Source: an uncultured Clostridia bacterium
GTDB lineage: Bacteria > Bacillota > Clostridia > TANB77 > CAG-508
Assembly (NCBI GenBank): GCA_934162925.1
Contig: CAKPJR010000075.1
Coordinates: forward strand, 1-5,098
Length of the DNA: 5,098 nucleotides
Direction: 5' to 3'
Of the stretch, positions 1-5,002 are shown one piece after another. Position 1 is the first letter of the stretch; each line of letters begins with the position of its first letter. The notes beneath the pieces are model-generated. The model saw nothing but the letters and a program-made list of their open reading frames with translations, did no database searches and was not told the DNA's origin. Both the position numbers and the translations under genes were made by a program.

Positions 1-754
1 TTTTTTTATTATATATTTCTAAAATCTCATCTGTATATGTTCCATCTTCATTATATACTATTAAAGGTTTTTCAATTTTTACAAATTCTTTTCCTCCTTT
101 AGTAGCTTTTATTAATAATAAATTAGGTTCTTTTCCTATTTTTGGATAAACAAATCTAATTAATTTAGGTTCTATTTTATATTTTTTTAATGTTTCTATT
201 ATATCTACTATTCTATCAGGTCTATGCACCATGTATAACGAGCAGTTACTATTTAGTAATTTAGATGCTGCTCTTACTATATCTTCTAAATTACACATAA
301 CTTCGTGTCTAGATATTAATTGAGTTTCATCTTTACTTTTTAATCCGGTATTATATTTCTTATATGGTGGATTTGTAACTATCGCATCAAAACTATTAGG
401 TTCAAAAATTTTATCTATATTTTTTATATCTTCATTAATAATTTCAAATTTATCTTCCAAGTTATTTAATTCAATTGATTTTTTTGCCATATTATATACT
501 TGCTTTTGTATTTCTACACCTGTTATATGTTTTAAGTTAGTCTTTGCACATAATAGTATACTTATTATACCTGTGCCAGTTCCTAAATCTAAAACCTTTG
601 CATCTTTTTTTATATCCTTAGCAAAATCTGATAATAATACACTATCAATTCCAAAACAAAAACCATTTTTATTTTGAATTATTTTTAATCCTTTATATTC
701 TAAATCATCTATTCTTTCATTTTCTTCTAATAAAATATTAAAACCCCTCTTCAT
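1..754 (-). CDS. trmN6: tRNA1(Val) (adenine-N6)-methyltransferase, TrmN6/YfiC-like (COG4123), 3' end cut by window edge
   Basis: This class I SAM-dependent methyltransferase is expected to methylate N6 of adenosine 37 in tRNA1(Val), in the cytoplasm. Seen: 251 codons open to the left edge. An N-terminal segment, ERIDDLEYKGLKIIQ (about 13-27), is followed by FCFGIDSVLLSDF, the glycine-rich SAM-binding motif VLDLGTGTG (54-62), an acidic residue after strand 2 (E81 in GVEI), D109 near the adenine pocket, and the catalytic NPPY (128-131) typical of N6-adenine methylases. RHE near residue 149 and MVHRP are also family-like. Family members are about 245-255 residues, so only a few residues should be missing. 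The ATG at 754 is the first ATG after an in-frame TAA, but it has no Shine-Dalgarno sequence. A GAGGGG lies just inside the ORF, so the true start may be residue 7 (ATT). In Firmicutes this gene is often followed by rsmI, which would lie left of the window. The family is clear; the exact tRNA target is inferred from the family. Confidence 0.9.
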   Translation of the reverse strand, partial: MKRGFNILLEENERIDDLEYKGLKIIQNKNGFCFGIDSVLLSDFAKDIKKDAKVLDLGTGTGIISILLCAKTNLKHITGVEIQKQVYNMAKKSIELNNLEDKFEIINEDIKNIDKIFEPNSFDAIVTNPPYKKYNTGLKSKDETQLISRHEVMCNLEDIVRAASKLLNSNCSLYMVHRPDRIVDIIETLKKYKIEPKLIRFVYPKIGKEPNLLLIKATKGGKEFVKIEKPLIVYNEDGTYTDEILEIYNKK

Positions 755-778
755 AAACAATATTTATACTTTTTTCAT

Positions 779-807
779 ATTATATATTATCACATATTTA
801 TTTTCAA
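779..807 (-). promoter_or_regulatory. sigma-A-type promoter for the trmN6-like gene
   Basis: On the minus strand TTGAAA (807-802) is followed, after exactly 17 bases, by a perfect TATAAT (784-779). Transcription would begin near 772, leaving a leader of only about 18 nt before the ATG at 754, with no AGGAGG-like site in it. The -35 box overlaps the ribosome binding site of the divergent small ORF at 806-811. This is the best promoter match in the window, although perfect -10 boxes arise by chance more easily in AT-rich DNA. Confidence 0.6.
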
Positions 808-811
808 GGAG
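806..811 (+). promoter_or_regulatory. ribosome binding site AAGGAG for the 48-residue ORF
   Basis: AAGGAG sits 6 nt upstream of the ATG at 818. It is the main reason to believe that this short ORF is translated and begins there. The site shares bases with the -35 box of the divergent trmN6-like gene. Confidence 0.65.
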
Positions 812-817
812 TATAGA

Positions 818-964
818 ATGAGTGACCATAATAAAAAAGAAAAAAAATTTAATATTTCACAAAGAAAAGACTGCACAATTCGTTCTATTAAAGAAATAGA
901 ATTCTTTTTGTGCAATCTTGATAAAGCAATTAAATCTTTTAAAATATATAAATTCTTAAAATAA
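818..964 (+). CDS. small basic protein of unknown function, 48 residues
   Basis: I do not recognise a family. The ORF is 48 codons, ATG to TAA, with an ideal AAGGAG site 6 nt upstream. The product starts with a charged, lysine-rich stretch (MSDHNKKEKK). It then has a more ordered part with two cysteines (C19 in KDCTIRS and C32 in FFLCN), acidic and hydrophobic residues in a helical pattern (SIKEIEFFLCNLDKAIKSF, about 23-41) and a basic tail (KIYKFLK). There is no signal peptide or membrane segment, so it is probably cytosolic. Use of D, C, Q, E and R makes it less like random A/T translation. It is divergent from the methyltransferase gene and abuts the convergent GerMN gene with no spacer. 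A long hairpin (872-914) lies inside the reading frame, so an RNA role is an alternative or addition. Coding is likely; the function is unknown. Confidence 0.6.
   Translation: MSDHNKKEKKFNISQRKDCTIRSIKEIEFFLCNLDKAIKSFKIYKFLK
872..914. other. hairpin inside the 48-residue ORF
   Basis: TGCACAA (872-878) pairs perfectly with TTGTGCA (908-914). Inside it TTCTATT (883-889) pairs with AATAGAA (895-901). The apical loop is AAAGA, and an internal loop of 4 and 6 nt separates the two stems, giving 14 base pairs in all. No T-run follows, so it is not a classic terminator. It could slow translation, shield mRNA, or be part of an RNA element. Confidence 0.45.
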
Positions 965-1528
965 TCATTCTCTTATAAATTCTTTATTAAATGTTACTCC
1001 ATCATCAGAAAAACCTTTATCTTTTTCTCCATCTATTAAAAACATTACTTTATTAACTTCTGTAAGTTCTGTAACTGTATTTACAATAGATTTTATAATT
1101 AGTTCTTCTTGTTCTTTTCCTAAGTTTTGTTCTTTTACAAATTCGCTCGAAAAATCTAAAAATAATGTATCTTCTTTTAATTCAGCTTTTATCAAACTAG
1201 TTCCATCTGGAATTAATTTTAATAATTTTTCATTTTTAGGTCCAGAAATTAATAAATTAATTAATACTTCATATGGATTACTTACTAATTGTTTAGAATC
1301 TATTGTTCTTGCTTCAGGTGCTAACTTATATTCATTTGAATCTAAAAAGTATAAAGTAATAACTGTTTGTCTTAATTGCTCTTCTGATATTTCTTCTTGA
1401 GGAACATATTCAAATTCACTATTTTTATTCTCTTTTTTAATATTTTTATAAATACAATATCCTATAAATATTAAAATAAATACAATTATTAATATAGCAC
1501 CATACATAATAAATCTTTTATTCTTCAT
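965..1528 (-). CDS. GerMN-domain protein (spore germination/sporulation family), membrane-anchored
   Basis: The protein has 187 residues with a complete start and stop. An N-terminal basic stretch is followed by one hydrophobic segment (about 7-27), predicting an inner-membrane anchor with the rest outside. A short acidic linker (about 33-52) leads into a GerMN-type domain (about 55-170). Its markers are ITLYFLDSNEYKLAPEAR (57-74), NPYEVLINLLISGP (84-97), LIPDGT (105-110), TLFLDFSSEF (121-130), then SIVNTVTEL and VMFLIDGE. GerMN domains occur in B. subtilis GerM, needed for sporulation and germination, and in some lipoproteins. GerM has two copies and about 366 residues; this protein has one, so it should not be called gerM outright. 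The sequence IGYC near residue 24 is not a good lipobox. The ATG at 1528 follows AAGGAG with 6-nt spacing. The end abuts the convergent small ORF with no space for a separate terminator. The family is confident; the role in spores is inferred. Confidence 0.85.
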   Translation of the reverse strand: MKNKRFIMYGAILIIVFILIFIGYCIYKNIKKENKNSEFEYVPQEEISEEQLRQTVITLYFLDSNEYKLAPEARTIDSKQLVSNPYEVLINLLISGPKNEKLLKLIPDGTSLIKAELKEDTLFLDFSSEFVKEQNLGKEQEELIIKSIVNTVTELTEVNKVMFLIDGEKDKGFSDDGVTFNKEFIRE

Positions 1529-1534
1529 ACCATT

Positions 1535-1540
1535 CTCCTT
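1535..1540 (-). promoter_or_regulatory. ribosome binding site AAGGAG of the GerMN gene
   Basis: AAGGAG on the minus strand lies 6 nt before the ATG at 1528. It fixes that start over the internal ATG seven codons later. Confidence 0.75.
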
Positions 1541-1563
1541 TTTAATTATATTTATTTAATAGT

Positions 1564-1569
1564 ATTATA
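1564..1569 (-). promoter_or_regulatory. possible -10 box for the GerMN gene
   Basis: A perfect TATAAT on the minus strand is placed 36 nt before the start codon, which gives a sensible short leader containing the ribosome binding site. No good TTGACA-like -35 is seen at 16-18 nt. The gene may therefore use another sigma factor, possibly a sporulation sigma factor, or this may be a weak or chance match. Confidence 0.35.
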
Positions 1570-1852
1570 GACAAGTATTTTTTAGAACTGTTTGTGGATA
1601 TTTTTTCCATTTTATTATATTAAAAATTCAAAGATTTCTCCGTATATAGCAAGATTAGAGTTCTTTAATTTGTTCAAGGAGAACGAATAGTACATATTCA
1701 CACTTTCTTCGAAAATATCATTATCAAAATAACATTCTTTCTTTTTTTACATTTCTTATATCTGTATTAAATTATTACCTCATTTTTTAATTTACTTTTT
1801 TATTTTATTAATTATTTTTAATTAATTATTTAATTTCGATTTTTTTATTTTA
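1570..1852. other. intergenic stretch between GerMN and patatin genes
   Basis: No intact gene is seen here. The left part (to about 1750) has a less skewed composition and holds the coding-like fragment described separately. The right part (about 1740-1852) is very T-rich on the plus strand. It contains a perfect A/T inverted repeat, ATTAATTA (1807-1814) and TAATTAAT (1819-1826), around TTTT. This could mark the 3' end of the patatin transcript but has no GC-rich stem. I see no clear terminator. Confidence 0.5.
1615..1746 (-). pseudogene. possible gene fragment, 43 codons, no clear start
   Basis: A minus-strand frame is open from 1746 to a tandem TAA TAA (1617-1612), bounded upstream by an in-frame TAA at 1749. 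Its translation is protein-like (for example FDNDIFEESVNMYYSFSL and NLAIYGEIFEFLI) and uses GC-richer codons (TTC, TAC, TCG, TCC, AAC, AAG, CTT) than its neighbours. That is unusual for random sequence here. There is no ribosome binding site before the in-frame GTG (1701) or ATG (1695). It may be the C-terminal scrap of a lost or transferred gene, or a very short unrecognised peptide. I cannot name a family. Confidence 0.35.
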
Positions 1853-2709
1853 TTATTTTTCCAATATTTTATTAATATTATTTTTTGCAATTTTATATCC
1901 TAGTTCATAAAGCTCATCAATTTTCTCCATGTCAAGTAAAGATATATCTTTAGTTTTTATTTTTAATAAATAATCTCCTCCTTCTAATTCATAATTAGAT
2001 AATTCATGGCACAAAATATCCATAGAATTACTCACAACCTCTATTACATTTTTACAACATTTTCCAGCAATTTCTTTTTCAAAAATAACACTAATCACCT
2101 TATCTGCGCCAATTTCCTTTAATCCTTTCCATGGAACATTTTCTCTTATTCCTCCATCTATAAGCTCTGTATTATTGTATTTACATGGAGAAAAAACTAA
2201 TGGATAACTGCAACTTGCTCTTACAGCCTTTCCTATATTTATATTATTTTTATATACTATTTCATCAGAAAAACTTCTTCTATTATTCATAGAACAAAAG
2301 CAATAAATTTTACCATTATGGACATCTACACTTGGTATTAATAATGGCATTTTTATATCCTCTATTTTTTTTATATTTTTATTCCTTGCCGCTTCTTCTA
2401 CTATTTTTTCTATTATTTCTCCACTATTTAATCCATTAATAATTATTCTTCTTTTTATTAAAATACCATAAATTAATTTTATTATATTTTTTCCATCTAT
2501 ATATTTAATTTTTTTTGAATATTTCTTAAATAAATAGTAAATTTCCTCATAATTATATCCGCATTGCATATAAGCTAGCAACTATACTACCAGAAGAAGT
2601 CCCTGAAATATAATTAATTTTAATGTTTTTTTCTTCTAAAGCTTTTATTACTCCTATATGTGCAGCTCCTTTAATTCCTCCCCCGTGCTAAAGCTAAACC
2701 AATCTCCAT
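1853..2709 (-). pseudogene. patatin-like phospholipase (RssA/YchK type), two frameshifts near the 5' end
   Basis: Patatin-like proteins are serine acyl hydrolases with a Ser-Asp dyad. If single extra bases at about 2685 and 2561 are ignored, the frame runs from ATG 2709 to TAA 1853 and gives 284 residues, a normal length. It then shows the oxyanion-hole motif GGGIKG (9-14), the nucleophile motif GTSSG (36-40, Ser38), and the catalytic Asp in DGG (184-186, LIDGGIREN). It also has the family blocks LIPSVDVHNGK, VRASCSYPLVFSP and GADKVISVIF. As written, the first frame stops after 12 codons and the second just after the nucleophile. What remains openly translatable (2581-1853, from a TTG) lacks the oxyanion hole and the nucleophile and cannot be active. 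A GGTGA site lies 5 nt before ATG 2709. Both insertions are a G after a C run on the plus strand, so sequencing or assembly error is a real alternative to true inactivation. Confidence 0.85.
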
Positions 2710-2714
2710 AAATA

Positions 2715-2719
2715 TCACC
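2715..2719 (-). promoter_or_regulatory. weak ribosome binding site of the patatin-like gene
   Basis: GGTGA on the minus strand sits 5 nt before the ATG at 2709. It matches the right half of the AGGAGGTGA consensus and supports that start for the frame-corrected gene. Confidence 0.45.
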
Positions 2720-3529
2720 AATATAATATATATTTAATTTATATTTTTTTATGAAAATTTTATTTTAATTATTTATTAAAAATATTTTTTATTTATATTT
2801 ATTAATATATCTCTTTAATTTAAATTTATTTTAAATATTCAGATAATTTTGTATTTTAAATTTTTATTTCTTTATTTTTTATTATTATTTATTTAATTAT
2901 TATATTATTTAAATATTTATTTTTATTTTATGAACTATTTAAATTTATTAAATAAATAATAATTTTTATTTTGTAATTTTTAGTTACATTTTTTTATAAA
3001 AATTTCGTATTAATTTTCTATAAAATTTTTCGTATTTTATTTACAAATTGCCAAATATTATTCTTGGATATTTTTTTAATTCTATTTTTCTAATTTTTGT
3101 ATTTTGTCTTTTTGCCATTTATACTTTTTTAATTTTTCATAAATATTATATAAATTCAATTTACATTTTCTTACATTACTTTTTTTATCTTTCTACTTAA
3201 CAAATTTTTTCGAAGCTATTAATATCTATATTTTTAGTGTTATGTCTACCTTTCTTTTTTATATTTTTTCTGACAATTTTTTATTTTTTTTGCTACTACT
3301 TTATAAGTTTTATTCTTAAACATACACTGTTTTTGTTGCTTTTTTGCTCATTTCTAAACTGCTATAATTTTATTTAAATATTCTATTTTTCTATTTATGT
3401 ATACTTTGTGTTCTTATCCTATCATAACTACTTTCCTTTAATTCCGCTATATTTCATCATCCCTTTTTTATTATTTTTTTTAATTATTATCATTATTCAA
3501 AATTAAATATAGAAGTTTATTCATATAAT

Positions 3530-3574
3530 AAAGAACTTAAAATTATAATTTTATTTTGTAATTTCAAGTTCTTT
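3530..3574. repeat. 18-bp imperfect inverted repeat (stem-loop)
   Basis: AAAGAACTT (3530-3538) pairs with AAGTTCTTT (3566-3574). The stem continues inward to 3547/3557 with one mismatch (3539/3565) and one T·G pair (3546/3558), leaving a 9-nt loop. No T-run follows on either strand, so it is not a standard terminator. It could be an end of a lost element or an RNA processing hairpin. Confidence 0.45.
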
Positions 3575-3611
3575 AAACTGTGAAGATTATTCTATTTATA
3601 TTTTTCAATTG

Positions 3612-3655
3612 ATATGTAAAAAACTTTTTTAGTGGTTTACATATTGTTTTATTTT
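3612..3655 (+). terminator. hairpin followed by T-rich tract, possible terminator
   Basis: ATATGTAAA (3612-3620) pairs perfectly with TTTACATAT (3636-3644). An inner ACT/AGT pairing (3623-3625/3631-3633) closes a TTTTT loop, and the plus strand continues TGTTTTATTTT. The stem is A/T-rich and no plus-strand gene lies upstream, so what it would terminate is unclear. The minus-strand fragment 3629-3724 ends inside this hairpin. Confidence 0.3.
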
Positions 3656-3724
3656 ATAATATTTCTGCTTGTCTTTTTCATTTAAACTAATCCCATCTAA
3701 TTTCAATTTATTACTTTTTTGTTT
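3629..3724 (-). pseudogene. possible C-terminal gene remnant, 31 codons
   Basis: This minus-strand frame lies between two stops and ends in TAA at 3631-3629. The translation has a mixed composition (KLDGISLNEKDKQKYYKIKQY) rather than pure A/T residues. There is no start codon or ribosome binding site, and other frames and regions upstream are riddled with stops. It could be the last piece of a decayed gene; chance is not excluded because the strand is very A-rich. Confidence 0.22.
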
Positions 3725-3912
3725 TTATTTTTATACTTACTTTTTATAATTAATTGATTAAATATTTTAAATCTACTTTTTACTTTTTTATATTTTTATA
3801 AACTTTCGATTCCATTTTTTTATACTTGTTTGTTCTTTTATCTTATCATAGATTTTTATACTTATCCTTTTTATTTTATAAATTTACATTCTATTTAATT
3901 CTTTATCTTTCT

Positions 3913-4410
3913 ATTATTTATTATTTAACTATTAATTATTTAATATTTAATATTTATCATTTATTATTTAATATTTATTATTTATTATTTATTATTTATT
4001 ATTTATTATTTAATTATTTATTATTTAATTATTTATTATTTATTATTTAATTATTTATTATTTATTATTTAATTATTTATTATTTATTATTTATTATTTA
4101 ATTATTTATTATTTTATTATTTAATTATTTAATTATTTAATTATTTATTATTTTATTATTTTATTATTTTATTATTTATTATTTTATTATTTAATTATTT
4201 AATTATTTAATTATTTAATTATTTATTATTTTATTATTTTATTATTTTATTATTTTATTATTTATTATTTAATTATTTATTATTTATTATTTATTATTTA
4301 TTATTTAATATTTAATATTTATTATTTATTATTTATTATTTATTATTTAATTATTAGTTATTTATTATTTGATATTTAATATTTAATATTTAATATTAAT
4401 TATTAATTAT
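3913..4410. repeat. A/T-only tandem repeat array of 7/8-bp units
   Basis: About 500 bp built almost wholly from ATTATTT (7 bp), ATTATTTA (8 bp) and ATTATTTT (8 bp). By eye only about four bases in it are G or C. The edges are less regular, with ATATTTA units at about 3940-3975 and 4308-4400. The core 4086-4300 can be parsed into these three units without a remainder. It is not a CRISPR array, because there are no unique spacers. It is probably a hypervariable simple-sequence tract formed by slippage, and could act as a DNA-unwinding or strongly curved region. It carries no gene. Confidence 0.9.
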
Positions 4411-4436
4411 CTGTTTTTTAATTATTTAACATTTAC

Positions 4437-4512
4437 ACATATATCGCACTTTGGTGTATGTTAAACGGGCTGTGGATTAAGATTGCCTCTTTTTTTGTCG
4501 GATTAATGAAAA
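4437..4512. repeat. 76-bp direct repeat, copy A
   Basis: It aligns without gaps to 4872-4947 (offset 435), with about 56 of 76 bases identical by hand count. The best-conserved parts are ACATATAT, TTTGGTGT, GTTAAACGGGCT, CCTC and the ATGAAAA end. This copy begins 26 bp after the A/T array and its right end forms the left arm of the hairpin 4499-4532. It marks one boundary of the repeat-rich block. Confidence 0.7.
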
Positions 4513-4532
4513 ATTTATTTTTCATTAATTTG
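4499..4532. repeat. perfect A/T hairpin
   Basis: ATTAATGAAAAA (4502-4513) and its exact reverse complement (4518-4529) surround a TTTA loop. The stem extends by two G·T pairs and one C-G pair to 4499/4532, for 15 pairs. Neither strand has a long T-run directly after the stem. It lies immediately before the larger hairpin at 4537-4640 and may be part of the same element. Confidence 0.6.
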
Positions 4533-4536
4533 TTCA

Positions 4537-4640
4537 AAGATAACATATTAATTTTTACAAACAATGTGTCGACAGCCCTTTGAGGCGGGAGAATACCCGT
4601 GAGCTTGAGACCATTGTTTTTAAAATTAATATGTTATCTT
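4537..4640. other. long-stem structured element with GC-rich head, unidentified
   Basis: A perfect 19-bp stem (4537-4555 with 4622-4640), a small 3x2 internal loop and a perfect 8-bp stem (AAACAATG 4559-4566 with 4612-4619) enclose a 45-nt head (4567-4611). The head is far richer in GC than its surroundings. It opens with GTCGAC (4568-4573), can close GTC (4568-4570) with GAC (4609-4611), and contains CGGG (4586-4589) / CCCG (4596-4599) around AGAATA. A compact head on a long A/T stem suggests a folded RNA or a non-autonomous mobile repeat. I do not recognise a known RNA family, and no transposase, reverse transcriptase or nuclease lies nearby. Confidence 0.6.
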
Positions 4641-4657
4641 GTTTAATTAATAATGCA

Positions 4658-4870
4658 GGCAATTAAAATCTCCCCTACAGCGTTTGCAATTATTTTTTAT
4701 AATTTTTTGGGCGTATGCAATACACCCCTACATTTACTCTACATTATTCTAATTTAAAAATTCAGGACAGTACCTATAATTTTTTTCAAATATTTTTTCG
4801 GGCAGACACAGGGCCTGCCCCCACATTTTTGCTCGGTTCTACGATGGGCAACAACACCTACAGTGTTTGC
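4658..4870 (-). repeat. cluster of REP-like TGTAGGGG palindromic units
   Basis: Read on the minus strand, four short units carry TGTAGGGG or a close variant: 4679-4672, 4732-4725, about 4825-4818 (TGTGGGGG) and 4862-4856 (TGTAGGTG). Two are followed by GC-rich hairpins: GGGTGTAT-TGC-ATACGCCC (4728-4710) and GGGCAG...CTGCCC (4820-4800). The other two share TTGCAAAC followed by R-CTGTAGG. They resemble the TGTAGGGGCG-type intergenic palindromes I recall from many bacterial genomes, but I have not checked this by search. They are probably dispersed non-coding repeats. Confidence 0.5.
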
Positions 4871-4871
4871 A

Positions 4872-4947
4872 ACATATATTACATTTTGGTGTCCGTTAAA
4901 CGGGCTATAATCTTAAAATACCTCGTTCTTCATCGAATTGATGAAAA
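4872..4947. repeat. 76-bp direct repeat, copy B
   Basis: This is the partner of 4437-4512. Here CCGTT-A-AACGG (4893-4903) is a near-perfect small palindrome. The right end has TTCATC (4929-4934) and GATGAA (4940-4945) around GAATT, at the position corresponding to the large hairpin beside copy A. It ends 14 bp before the poly-A/T tract of the tRNA terminator, so it marks the right boundary of the block. Confidence 0.7.
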
Positions 4948-4960
4948 TTTTCCTAGTATT

Positions 4961-4997
4961 AAAAAAAAATCATTTGATAAGTTAATATATCAAATGA
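4961..4997 (-). terminator. intrinsic terminator of the tRNA-Ser gene
   Basis: On the minus strand TCATTTGATA (4997-4988) pairs perfectly with TATCAAATGA (4979-4970) across an 8-nt loop, and is followed by nine T (4969-4961). It begins 5 nt after the tRNA CCA end, so the tRNA is the last gene of its transcript. Confidence 0.85.
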
Positions 4998-5002
4998 CTT
5001 TT

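Larger units (their letters stand above)
2710..3912. other. long T-rich region without intact genes
   Basis: About 1.2 kb in which the plus strand is dominated by T runs and G is rare. No ORF with a ribosome binding site and protein-like composition is found on either strand. The minus strand shows scattered short coding-like scraps, all broken by stops within about 15-40 codons. One is around 3200-3300 (translation including GRHNTKNIDINSFEKIC). Another is at 3632-3724. The simplest reading is decayed genes or long-unselected DNA. The skew could equally be mutational, and A-rich strands give lysine/asparagine-rich frames by chance. Confidence 0.5.

Noticed and set aside
1593..1601. DnaA-box-like TGTGGATAT, with another (TGTGGATTA) at 4471-4479
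   Set aside because: Each has one mismatch to TGTGGATAA, they are far apart, and no dnaA/dnaN or box cluster is present. They are expected by chance.
1807..1826. Terminator after the patatin-like gene
   Set aside because: The 8-bp inverted repeat is A/T only and is not followed by a T-run on the minus strand, so it is too weak to call.
2677..2690. Programmed ribosomal frameshifting in the patatin-like gene
   Set aside because: Two separate skips of one base would be needed within about 40 codons. Neither site has a recognised slippery sequence or stop-codon arrangement for +1 shifting, and such shifting is not known in this family.
3826..4050. Plus-strand ORF of 74 codons, rich in L, I, Y and F
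   Set aside because: It reads through T-rich DNA into the A/T tandem array and its residues simply echo ATT/TTA/TAT units. It has no ribosome binding site or domain.
3913..4410. CRISPR array or phage origin iterons
   Set aside because: The units are 7-8 bp, contiguous and A/T only, with no unique spacers, no cas genes, no Rep gene and no GC-containing protein-binding core.
4457..4463. Integron attC-like core GTTAAAC, repeated at 4892-4898 region
   Set aside because: It matches GTTRRRY, but both copies lie in the same orientation within a direct repeat, without the paired RYYYAAC and palindrome of an attC site. No integron integrase is seen.
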